Assembly: GCA_040221055.1 (NCBI GenBank)
Contig: JAVJVN010000018.1
Span: forward strand, 124,001-188,000
Direction: 5' to 3'
From: Rhodothermales bacterium
GTDB taxonomy: Bacteria; Bacteroidota; Rhodothermia; Rhodothermales; UBA10348
DNA length: 64,000 nucleotides
Shown piece after piece: positions 54,565-62,706 of the stretch (its first letter is position 1; each line of letters starts with the position of its first letter). The notes beneath the pieces were generated by a model. The model was not told the DNA's origin. It saw only the letters and a program-made list of their open reading frames with translations, and did not search any database. A program made the position numbers and the translations under genes.

Positions 54565-56775
54565 ATGTGGAGATGGATGATGCTCGTCGGCGCCATGCTG
54601 GCGTTTCCTTTAAATGTAACCTCGCAGGTTACATTTTACGATGAACCCTTCAACGACCTCGGCGGGGCATTTCCGGCCACCGTCGCGTCAGCCGATGCGT
54701 CCTGGCAGCCCGGCACCTCTACCGCATCGCCCGGCAGCGGTGGCGGAAACGCCGAGCACAAGGGATCGTCGGCCGGCACGCTGGTGCTGGGACCGGTCGA
54801 CCTGACGCTGGCCCTCTCGGCCGAACTCACCTGGTCGACCCGGCGAACGGGGACGTGGCCCGCCGACAGCCTGGACGTACTGGTTGGCGCCGCTCCCGGT
54901 GGGCCATTTTATGTACTGGTGACTCCGGACTCTGTTTTGGCAGCCATCAGTGACCCTTCCCCGCTCGGTTCAACCGTACCGGACGCTGATGGCTCATGGG
55001 GCACGTTTTCGGCCACCCTCCCGGATTCCCTTCTCGGGGACACCCTGTATATAGCCTTCCGGGGGCGCGGCGGTGAATCCGGCTCGGCTGCGCTCCGTCT
55101 GGACGACGTGCAGGTCTCCGGCGTGGCCGATCTCAGCGGAATCACGGCTTCGGTCGGATTCGACGCCGATCGACAGGAATTGCCATCCGGCTCAGGCTCC
55201 GGTCCCGACTCCGTCGATGTCCTCATCGCTTTTGATCTTGCCCTCGATGGCCCCGACTCCCTCTCCGCCCTGCAGTTCGACCTGGCCTGGGACCGGGCTT
55301 GGTTGGCTTCTCCCACCCTGTCGACAACCCTTCCGGGTGGCGACTGGACGCTCACTGTTCACGGGACCGGATCGTCTGCCCGAGTGGTTTTGGCCGGGAC
55401 AAGCGGCGCTGCGCTGTCGCCCGGGCTGCATCCTGGTTTCCTGACAGCGACCTTTGCCGCCGTTCTGCCTGCGGCGTCGGATTCCGTACGCATTGACATG
55501 TCCGGGATCATCGCCTCCGCCGCCTCTCCCGACGGCCACGATATCCTGCTTCCCGGCGGTATTCGATCCCACACCGTGGTCCACGAGGCATCCCTGTCCT
55601 CGTTCGATGCGGCCGTTGCCGATCTGACCATCACGCTCAGCAACCCCACGGGCTTGACCGATCTGGTCGTGGACAGTGTGAAGGTCGACAATCCCTTGTT
55701 CGCCGCTGTGACCACCCTCCCGGCCCTGATCTCACCCGGCGCCACCACGGACGTCCTCCTTGGTTTCACGCCTACCCATACCGCATTCGGCTATCAGGAA
55801 ACAGACGTGGTGTTATTCCACAACAGTCCCACCTCCCCCGACACCGTTCGCGTGTCGGCTGTCGGCACCGGCGGGCGGGGCGATGCCGATAACGACGGAG
55901 CCGTGGACGTCGCGGACGTGGTCCGCGCCATTGACATGGTGGTCGGGGCTGTTCCTGCCAACACCGACCTCATTGATGTACACCCGTTCCCGGCCGGAAA
56001 TGGCGCGGTCGACGTCCGCGACGTAACCGTCACCATCCAGGCCGTGCTGAACGATGCGTGGCCAGACGCCGTGCCGCTGCCGGTACCTGTGCCAGTGTCC
56101 GCTCCTGCATCAATCCATTCTGAGTCTACCGACGGTGTATGGGCGGGGGAAGTATCTCCCCCCACACCCATTCTCCCGTCTCCGTCTTCATTCCCTTCCA
56201 TATCCGTATCGCCAACCGGCGGAGAAATAGTCACCGCCGAGCCCCTCCGGGGCCTGCAGGTTGAATGGGCTGACGCAGATGGTCGCATAATGCGACGGCT
56301 GGATGCGCGCTGGCCAGGCGACGAAATAGAAGCCGGCACGGTGCCACTGCCTCTACCGCCTTCGTCCGACGAGTCCGGCTCTACCACTGAATCCGGTTCG
56401 TCAAGGAACGCCACGTTCACGCTCCTTCGTGTGATTATTGTGGGCCGAGACGGCCGCAAACACGTGCACGCCCCCGCCACCGCAACGGGAGTCACCGCCG
56501 AGCCCACCCCACCGCATCTACCTTCTGCTCCCGACGACTCCATCTATCCGAATCCCTTCCTGTCAGGCATCCATACTCATTTGAATGTGCCTCTCGGTCC
56601 AGGATCTCTGCACGATGCGCTCGGCCGCCGGGTCCTCGCGTGGCACGGACCGCCTTCCACATCCACCACGTCTCCGAACACGTCTGCCACGCGTCGGTTG
56701 CACCTGCCCTCGCTTCCCGCCGGACTGTATCTGGTCAGGACTGCCGGCGGCACTCAAACACTGATTGTGCGGTGA
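54565..56775 (+). CDS. Secreted multidomain protein with dockerin-like repeat and T9SS tail
   Basis: A 736-residue exported protein. A signal peptide (MWRWMMLVGAMLAF...) is followed by a jelly-roll-like segment (LTWSTRRTGTWPADSLDVLV), a cohesin-like or Ig-like middle, and a dockerin type I-like pair: GDADNDGAVDVADVVRAIDM and NGAVDVRDVTVTIQAVLND, each with the calcium-loop Asp/Asn pattern. A Ser/Pro-rich linker precedes a type IX sorting tail (SIYPNPFLSG...LHLPSLPAGLYLVRT). The start at 54565 fits the signal peptide. A 10-bp perfect palindrome (54612-54636) lies in the signal-peptide region. Function is unknown; surface display is likely. Confidence 0.75.
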   Translation: MWRWMMLVGAMLAFPLNVTSQVTFYDEPFNDLGGAFPATVASADASWQPGTSTASPGSGGGNAEHKGSSAGTLVLGPVDLTLALSAELTWSTRRTGTWPADSLDVLVGAAPGGPFYVLVTPDSVLAAISDPSPLGSTVPDADGSWGTFSATLPDSLLGDTLYIAFRGRGGESGSAALRLDDVQVSGVADLSGITASVGFDADRQELPSGSGSGPDSVDVLIAFDLALDGPDSLSALQFDLAWDRAWLASPTLSTTLPGGDWTLTVHGTGSSARVVLAGTSGAALSPGLHPGFLTATFAAVLPAASDSVRIDMSGIIASAASPDGHDILLPGGIRSHTVVHEASLSSFDAAVADLTITLSNPTGLTDLVVDSVKVDNPLFAAVTTLPALISPGATTDVLLGFTPTHTAFGYQETDVVLFHNSPTSPDTVRVSAVGTGGRGDADNDGAVDVADVVRAIDMVVGAVPANTDLIDVHPFPAGNGAVDVRDVTVTIQAVLNDAWPDAVPLPVPVPVSAPASIHSESTDGVWAGEVSPPTPILPSPSSFPSISVSPTGGEIVTAEPLRGLQVEWADADGRIMRRLDARWPGDEIEAGTVPLPLPPSSDESGSTTESGSSRNATFTLLRVIIVGRDGRKHVHAPATATGVTAEPTPPHLPSAPDDSIYPNPFLSGIHTHLNVPLGPGSLHDALGRRVLAWHGPPSTSTTSPNTSATRRLHLPSLPAGLYLVRTAGGTQTLIVR

Positions 56776-56828
56776 GAGCGAGTCGAATCGTGCGAAAGGA
56801 AACAGACTTGTTGCACTTGGCGTTTAGT

Positions 56829-56838
56829 CGTTATAACG
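56829..56838 (+). promoter_or_regulatory. Short palindrome before the RelB-like gene
   Basis: CGTTATAACG is a perfect 10-bp palindrome 17 bp upstream of the antitoxin start. AACGTCA repeats twice just after it. The ribbon-helix-helix antitoxin is a plausible ligand. Confidence 0.45.
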
Positions 56839-56855
56839 TCACAACGTCAACGATC

Positions 56856-57089
56856 ATGTCTGCAAAAACCAAACGGTCGACCATTTACCTGGAAGATCAC
56901 CTTCACAAGGCGCTTCGACTGAAGGCGGCAGAAACTGACTCCTCCATGTCCGACGTTGTAACTGATGCACTCAGGACGGCATTCGGCGACGACGCCGATG
57001 ACCTCGCGACCATCAGAGAGCGAAAGAACGAGCCCGTGATCTCGTTCGAATCCTTCGTCTCCGACTTGAAATCGAGTGGCCGACTATAG
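56856..57089 (+). CDS. Ribbon-helix-helix antitoxin, RelB-like
   Basis: A 77-residue protein with an N-terminal ribbon-helix-helix (KRSTIYLEDHLHKALRLKAA, SMSDVVTDAL) and an acidic C-terminal tail (EPVISFESFVSDLKSSGRL) of the type that wraps around RelE toxins. It overlaps the toxin gene by 14 bp and is probably translationally coupled to it. It should repress its own promoter through the palindrome upstream. Confidence 0.88.
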   Translation: MSAKTKRSTIYLEDHLHKALRLKAAETDSSMSDVVTDALRTAFGDDADDLATIRERKNEPVISFESFVSDLKSSGRL

Positions 57090-57321
57090 CATCCTGATCA
57101 ACAGATCGGCACAAAAAGAAATCGAGGCCATCGACTCCAAGGCGGTCCGACGAAGGATTGTGGCTCGGATCCAGGATTTGGCTGAAAATCCGAGGCCGCC
57201 GGGCTGTCAGAAACTGTCCGGAAGTGACTATTACCGGATCCGACAGGGATCGTACCGCATCATCTACGAGATCAAGGATGATGTCCTGATCGTTACGACA
57301 GTCGCTCAGGGAAACAGGTAG
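57076..57321 (+). CDS. RelE/ParE family toxin
   Basis: An 81-residue toxin. LINRSAQKEIEAIDSKAVRR, ARIQDLAENPRPPGCQKL, DYYRIRQGSYRIIYEI and VLIVTTVAQGNR follow the RelE layout, with the Arg residues of RIRQGSYR likely in the active site. The start is GTG. It ends a few residues earlier than most relatives, which finish with a GHRREVYR-type tail; here it stops after QGNR. The stop region overlaps the end of a minus-strand gene. Confidence 0.88.
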   Translation: MADYSILINRSAQKEIEAIDSKAVRRRIVARIQDLAENPRPPGCQKLSGSDYYRIRQGSYRIIYEIKDDVLIVTTVAQGNR

Positions 57322-57809
57322 CGATCCATGTAGAGGAAGAGGAGCGTCGAGGCGGTCGTGATCCAGACGAGGAATACGAACACGAGGGCGACGAGCTTCC
57401 AGGTATCGGACTGGGGTGCCGAGAATTGGACGGCGGAGGATTTGGCGGACGATGCGGAGGCCGCATCCGCGCCGGATGCCTTGCGCTGCTTGCGGGACGA
57501 CTTGCGTCCGTTTTTCTCCGGTTCCGGAGCAGCAGGTGGCGGATTCACTGTCAGCACGACGTCCGATGTGGTCGCCGCGTCTACCTGATTGCCGGTCTGT
57601 CCATCTCCACTGGCACGCATAGTGCCCGTTGCCCGTTGGCCGTACATCGGAAAAAGAGGGTTTGCCCAGGATCCCCGGCCGTCTCCCGACCAGAGGGGCA
57701 TCTCATCGTGCTTCGATCCGTGCCCATCTCCAAGGTACGGCGCGACAACATCCCGGGAAACGCCGTTGGACAACGGCATGGTATGAAATCGGTGGAGATG
57801 GTTGGACAT
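57306..57809 (-). CDS. Small tail-anchored membrane protein of unknown function
   Basis: A 167-residue protein not matching a known family. The first 100 residues are polar and likely disordered (Gly/Asp/His-rich, then Pro/Ala/Glu and a Lys/Arg/Ser-rich stretch KNGRKSSRKQRKASG). A single C-terminal transmembrane helix follows (LVALVFVFLVWITTASTLLF), ending YMDRYLFP. The arrangement resembles tail-anchored proteins with positive residues inside. It overlaps the RelE gene's last bases. Confidence 0.5.
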   Translation of the reverse strand: MSNHLHRFHTMPLSNGVSRDVVAPYLGDGHGSKHDEMPLWSGDGRGSWANPLFPMYGQRATGTMRASGDGQTGNQVDAATTSDVVLTVNPPPAAPEPEKNGRKSSRKQRKASGADAASASSAKSSAVQFSAPQSDTWKLVALVFVFLVWITTASTLLFLYMDRYLFP

Positions 57810-57947
57810 CGGGGCTTCGTTTCCGGGGGATAACAGCTCTGTCGTGACTGTTAATGGAGAACGGAAGAATCCCCGGAATTTGCGCTGCCCTCTGAAAATT
57901 TCTGAGCGATCTACGCATCGAATGGACGAGGGCGACGCGAATGCCGA

Positions 57948-58925
57948 TCAATCGGATTCGAACTCCCTGGAAAACGCTGCCAGCGACGGCGTCAACACAG
58001 CCGCCTTGAGGAGCACTTTGCACGTGTCCACGTCCGTGAGTTGGCCAATCCGGGTCCGTATTTCTGGCGTGACCGCACCAAAACGAACCTCCAGGGCGTC
58101 CACAATGCTCTCTTTGGCATTCTCCAAGCGGCCCTTCTCCATGCCCGTCTCCATGCCCTTTCGCATGCCGTAGCGCTCGAAGCTCGTAATGTACGTCATT
58201 TGTTTTCCCTCTTCCGTTTTAGCGAGCTCAACGTGGAGCTGATCGTCGACGTCCTCAGGGAGTCGCACTATCCAGTCCAAAAACCGAAACAATTGGCGAA
58301 TCCGGGTGGGCGACCATCCCCGTTCATATAAACTTCGAAACGTTTGAAGTTTCCATCGACTGCGCTCCAAGACGATGCCGGGAGAATCACCGGCCAAATC
58401 CTGCGCCTTGAAAATGGCAAGCAGCAGCAGCGCGAACGGGCTGTCGCTTGTGGCAAGTTCATCTTGACATTCGCGGAAATCCATCAATTTGGCTACCGGA
58501 AAATCAAAGCGGACCGAGCATCCCCACATGCCCGTTTCGAAAACACGCGGCCTCCAACCCATTTGCTCGTCCGCCAGCAGCGCCAAGCTGACCACATGTT
58601 GCCCGTACCGGTCCACCAGCCGACGGTAGTACGTCCACATTCTCTCAGAGAACGAATTGTCCCGTTGGCTCTGCACCTCAATGTGCACGATGACCAGCAC
58701 ATCACCCCCGCCGCGCAGCCGGACCTCGACCAGTTTATCAACGAATCGCGTACCTGTTTCACTTTCCGGTCGGAGCTTGGAAAGCTCCTTGTCCCGCGAG
58801 CGAATGCTGGCCTCCCAGTCTATCTCCGGGTACACGTCTGGAAAGAACAGCCGGATGAATTCCTCGAAGAACGCGTCCAACACCTCCTTCCAGAATCCGT
58901 CTTCTTCATGGATAGTCGCTACCAC
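57948..58925 (-). CDS. Rpn family recombination-promoting nuclease / transposase-like protein
   Basis: A 325-residue PD-(D/E)XK nuclease-like protein. FIRLFFPDVYPEIDW is followed by the catalytic stretch RFVDKLVEV and LVIVHIEVQSQRDN (the E-x-Q element), WTYYRRLVDRYG, and a C-terminal repeat of Gly-rich helix GMRKGMETGMEKGRLENA, as in Rpn/DUF4351-type proteins. Rpn proteins stimulate recombination and act as DNA endonucleases. It looks intact and stands alone between the membrane protein and aroC. Confidence 0.8.
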   Translation of the reverse strand: MVATIHEEDGFWKEVLDAFFEEFIRLFFPDVYPEIDWEASIRSRDKELSKLRPESETGTRFVDKLVEVRLRGGGDVLVIVHIEVQSQRDNSFSERMWTYYRRLVDRYGQHVVSLALLADEQMGWRPRVFETGMWGCSVRFDFPVAKLMDFRECQDELATSDSPFALLLLAIFKAQDLAGDSPGIVLERSRWKLQTFRSLYERGWSPTRIRQLFRFLDWIVRLPEDVDDQLHVELAKTEEGKQMTYITSFERYGMRKGMETGMEKGRLENAKESIVDALEVRFGAVTPEIRTRIGQLTDVDTCKVLLKAAVLTPSLAAFSREFESD

Positions 58926-59064
58926 GATTGCCTGTGCCCCCCGCTCCCACCAGATGCTGTGAGGGGAATAGACCCCGCCCGACGGTCACCATAACCTGAT
59001 GCACGCCGTCCGCCAAAATGTGGATGGATCCAGGCTCAGCCTGCACCCGCCATTTGCCGAACTA

Positions 59065-60255
59065 CTACAACCGACCCAACAACTCGGCCATGGAGTCGCC
59101 GCCGAACTTCTCCAGGAGGGCGTTGGCAATGACCAAGGCGACGGTGGCTTCGGCGACGGTGGAGGCGGCGGGTACGCTGGTCACGTCGCTGCGCTCGTAG
59201 CGTGTAGGCTGGGCAACGCCGGTCCGGAGGTCGGCCGTCGGGAGGGGTTTGATGAGCGTCGGGATGGGCTTCATGTAGCCCCGCACAACGATGGGCATGC
59301 CGTTCGACATGCCGCCTTCAATGCCTCCGGCGCGGTTCTGTGTACGGGGAAAAGCGGTGGGAGCCGCGCCTGGAGAGGATGTCTCGGCCTCAATCGGGTC
59401 ATGCACGGCGGATCCGCGGGCTGAAGCGGCCGCGACGCCGTCCCCGATTTCAACGGCCTTCTGGGCCTGGATGGACATGATGGCCTGCGCCAGTTGCCCG
59501 TCCAATCGGCGGTCCCACTGGACGTAGGAACCGAGTCCCGGCGGGACGCCGGTCACCACGACTTCGTAAATACCGCCGAGCGAATCGCCTTCTTTCTTGA
59601 CTTCGGTGATGTGCTCGACGCAGCGGCGGGCCAAGGCATCGTCCAGCATGCGGACTTCGCTCGCATCGGCCACCTCGTTCAGCCGTTCCGCGTTCCCCCC
59701 TTCCATGATTTCGGCGACCCGGTCCGTCCAGGCGCCGTCGTCGTATCCCACCTCACCAATCCGGATGACGTGGCTGCCAATAAAAATCCCGCACTCGGCC
59801 AGGAAGCGCCGGGCCACCGTACAGCAGGCCACGCGCATGGCGGTTTCGCGCGCACTGGAGCGGTCAATGACCGGGCGGATGTCGTCGAAGCCGTACTTCT
59901 GGGCGCCAGTCAGGTCGGCATGACCCGGGCGGGGGAGCGTTATGGGCTCAATGCCCTCGCCGTCGCCCGAAACCGACATCACCTCCGGCCACCCGGAGCG
60001 GTCTTTTTCCCACGCGGCGTTGTCCAGGCGCAGGGCGATGGGGCTGCCCATGGTCTTGGAGAAGCGAACGCCGCTGTAAATGTGGACCTGGTCCACCTCG
60101 AACTTCGCGCGGCCTCCCCGGCCGAAGCCCAACCACCGCCGAGCCAGGTGCTTGTTCACGTACTCGGCCGTGAGCTCGAGGCCCGCAGGGACGCCCTCAA
60201 CGATGCCAATGAGGGCCTGGCCGTGCGACTCGCCCGCGGTCAAATACCGGATCAC
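59065..60255 (-). CDS. aroC: Chorismate synthase
   Basis: A 396-residue FMN-dependent enzyme that makes chorismate at the end of the shikimate pathway. Signatures are LTAGESHGQALIGIVEGVPAGL, GRGGRAKFE, LPRPGHADLTGAQKYGF, DRSSARETAMRVA, and GGIEGGMSNGMPIVVRGYMK. The GTG start overlaps the protease stop (GTGA). It ends the amidohydrolase-plsC-degP-aroC run. Confidence 0.96.
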   Translation of the reverse strand: MIRYLTAGESHGQALIGIVEGVPAGLELTAEYVNKHLARRWLGFGRGGRAKFEVDQVHIYSGVRFSKTMGSPIALRLDNAAWEKDRSGWPEVMSVSGDGEGIEPITLPRPGHADLTGAQKYGFDDIRPVIDRSSARETAMRVACCTVARRFLAECGIFIGSHVIRIGEVGYDDGAWTDRVAEIMEGGNAERLNEVADASEVRMLDDALARRCVEHITEVKKEGDSLGGIYEVVVTGVPPGLGSYVQWDRRLDGQLAQAIMSIQAQKAVEIGDGVAAASARGSAVHDPIEAETSSPGAAPTAFPRTQNRAGGIEGGMSNGMPIVVRGYMKPIPTLIKPLPTADLRTGVAQPTRYERSDVTSVPAASTVAEATVALVIANALLEKFGGDSMAELLGRL

Positions 60256-61823
60256 AGTTCTACCTCGAAAAACAGGACAGCGCCATCCTCCCGCCGGACC
60301 TGGACGAGCGCCGGTTCAGCATCGGGATCATCGTCGCGGCGCTGGGCGGCCGCATCGAGTGCGGCAGCAGCCGTCTCGACATTGAAAATCTGGGTGTCGT
60401 CGATATGGGTGATGATCATGCCGCGAGACAGTCCGGCCGCCTCGAAGGCCCCGCCGTTCGTGACGAACGCGATGAATACGCCATGGGCCACGCCGAATTG
60501 TTCACGCGTGCGCACGTCCAGCGATGCCAGACCGACGCCCCACGCGTTGAATTCCTGGATTTCGGAGTTGGGCGGCGGAATGCTGCGGCGCTGCTGTTGC
60601 TGCTGACGGCGTTGGTCCATGCCCGTCAGCCAGGAATCGTAGGCCGGATCGTCCCGGCCCTTCAGCACCACGTCAAACGTTTCTTCCTGGCCGGCGCGCC
60701 AGACCACGACCTCTATCCGGTCACCCGGCGAATAGAGCGCGATCATGCTCTGCAGTTCGTTGGGTTCGTAGACTTCCTTGCCTTCAATGCGCAGAAGGAT
60801 GTCGTTGTCGCGCAGGCCCGCCTCGGCGCCCGCCAGGCCCCGCTGCACGTTCTGCAGCCACACGCCTTGCACGGTCGGCAATCCGAATTGTCGTGCTTCG
60901 GCGGCGGTCACCGGCAGGATGGTCACGCCCAGATAACCACGGCGCACTTCGCCATACAGGATGAGGTCGCGCACCACACGCTCCATGAGGTCCACCGGCA
61001 CGGCGAATCCGTAGCCCTCGTAGGACCCCGTCTCGGTGGCAATGGCGGTGGCAATACCCACCAGTTCCCCGCGCAGGTTTACCACCGCGCCGCCTGAATT
61101 ACCGGGATTGATGGCCGCATCCGTCTGAATAAAGGATTCAATGCCCAACTGGTCGTTGATGACATTCACCTGGCGTCCGAGGGCCGATACGATGCCCGCC
61201 GTAACCGTGGAGGTCAGCCGGAACGGATTGCCGACGGCCAGCACCCATTCGCCGACCGATACGGCGTTTGCATCCCCAAGCGCAATCACGGGCAGGTTCT
61301 CACCGGAAATCTCGAGAACGGCCAGGTCGGTAGTGGGATCGGTGCCCACTACGCGCGCTGGAAACTGCCGCTTGTCCTGCAGCGTGACCCAGATTTCAGA
61401 GGCATCCTCCACGACGTGGAAATTCGTGACCACGTATCCTTCGTCGGAAATGATGACGCCGCTGCCCGCACTCTGCGTGGGCCCACGGCGTCCTTCCCCG
61501 CCACCGCCGAGCCGCTGCAGGATCCCCTGCGGGCCATCGGACAGCACTTGAACGAAGACGACGGTGGGCGTGACGCGGGCCGATACATCCTTGAACACCT
61601 CGTTCAGGGACAGCGCGTCCAGGTATTCGGTGGGGACTTCGCTTTCCGGGACGGTAATGTAGCCCGAGGGCGGTGCAGCCCCGAGTTGGACCCGCTCCAC
61701 AGACTGCGGGCGCTCGAACGCCGAGCCCTCCGGCCCGAGCCACAAGGTGAACAGGATGCCAGCCATGAGACCGACAGCCAGGAGCCCTATCCAGGTCAGC
61801 GTACGTATGCGTTGATCAGTCAT
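60252..61823 (-). CDS. Periplasmic DegP/HtrA-type serine protease with PDZ domains
   Basis: A 523-residue S1C protease anchored or exported by an N-terminal hydrophobic helix (10-30). The triad is H136 in VVTNFHVVED, D166 in TDPTTDLAVL and S243 in NPGNSGGAVVN. PDZ1 (about 285-385) has GYLGVTILPV and GVWLQNVQRGLAGAEAGL. A Gln/Arg-rich linker leads to PDZ2 (about 415-523; GVGLASLDVRTREQFGVAHG). It degrades or refolds envelope proteins under stress. Confidence 0.93.
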   Translation of the reverse strand: MTDQRIRTLTWIGLLAVGLMAGILFTLWLGPEGSAFERPQSVERVQLGAAPPSGYITVPESEVPTEYLDALSLNEVFKDVSARVTPTVVFVQVLSDGPQGILQRLGGGGEGRRGPTQSAGSGVIISDEGYVVTNFHVVEDASEIWVTLQDKRQFPARVVGTDPTTDLAVLEISGENLPVIALGDANAVSVGEWVLAVGNPFRLTSTVTAGIVSALGRQVNVINDQLGIESFIQTDAAINPGNSGGAVVNLRGELVGIATAIATETGSYEGYGFAVPVDLMERVVRDLILYGEVRRGYLGVTILPVTAAEARQFGLPTVQGVWLQNVQRGLAGAEAGLRDNDILLRIEGKEVYEPNELQSMIALYSPGDRIEVVVWRAGQEETFDVVLKGRDDPAYDSWLTGMDQRRQQQQQRRSIPPPNSEIQEFNAWGVGLASLDVRTREQFGVAHGVFIAFVTNGGAFEAAGLSRGMIITHIDDTQIFNVETAAAALDAAAQRRDDDPDAEPALVQVRREDGAVLFFEVEL

Positions 61824-61841
61824 GCCCCGGTGTACCGTGTT

Positions 61842-62690
61842 TCACACTATTCGTTTCGCCGGATGGGGTGCCAATTCCACCCGCTCGGCTTCAAACAATG
61901 CCTGCATGGCGGCCTGCGAGGCATCGGCGAGCGATTTGCGGGTGTGGCCGGCGGCGGGGACCGGCGCGCCAATGCGCATCCGGAACGATACGCGGTGCGG
62001 AAGCATCCTGTGCAGATTGGCCCACATGCCCTCGGGCGACGACCAGGTGGCCCATTCGCGCGATTCTACGGTCGCGGGGCGTCCGTCCACCTCAATGGCG
62101 TGGAAATAGGCCGGCACGACCAGTCCCGCAGGGGCGGACTCTGCCACCCCGTCGGTCAGCGCCGCAAAACCGCCCGTCTTGAAGGGCAACAGCGCGTGCC
62201 CGTTCGAGGTCGTCCCCTCCGGAAACACGGCTACGGGCACCCCATCGTCCATCCGCTCCCGTATGCCGTCCACGAGCTCCCCGGTCCGCATGCGCTGCTC
62301 CCGGTGCGCGAACAGGATGCCCACGCACCGCGCCACCCAGCCGAACACCGGCCACGTGGCGATTTCGGATTTCGCCACCCAGGCCACGGGAAACACACTG
62401 GCCACGATGAACGGATCGAGCACGCCAATGTGATTCGCAATGACCAGCACACGCGCATCCTCGGGCACCACCACATCACCCACTACTTCAATGCGGTATC
62501 CGGCGGCGCGGCACAACCGCCGACTGCCTTCCCGCTGCAACCGCGCCAGGCGGCGCACCCGCGCGGGCCGCTCCAAACCGCGGCCGGCCCAGGACATCCA
62601 CGCGGCATAGGCCACGAGCAGGACCCCGAACCGTCCGCCCCGCCACAGGCGCAACCCCCACGTCCGAACCACCCCCTTTGCCTCAATCAT
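61842..62690 (-). CDS. plsC: 1-acyl-sn-glycerol-3-phosphate acyltransferase family protein
   Basis: A 282-residue lysophospholipid acyltransferase with an N-terminal hydrophobic helix. The catalytic HX4D motif is NHIGVLD, and the later block FPEGTTSNGHALLPFKTGGF binds the glycerophosphate. It should acylate lysophosphatidate in phospholipid synthesis, though some members act on other lipids. The ATG at 62690 is 16 bp downstream of the amidohydrolase gene; the protease gene starts 18 bp after its stop. Confidence 0.9.
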   Translation of the reverse strand: MIEAKGVVRTWGLRLWRGGRFGVLLVAYAAWMSWAGRGLERPARVRRLARLQREGSRRLCRAAGYRIEVVGDVVVPEDARVLVIANHIGVLDPFIVASVFPVAWVAKSEIATWPVFGWVARCVGILFAHREQRMRTGELVDGIRERMDDGVPVAVFPEGTTSNGHALLPFKTGGFAALTDGVAESAPAGLVVPAYFHAIEVDGRPATVESREWATWSSPEGMWANLHRMLPHRVSFRMRIGAPVPAAGHTRKSLADASQAAMQALFEAERVELAPHPAKRIV

Positions 62691-62706
62691 GGGCCGACTC
62701 GTGCGT

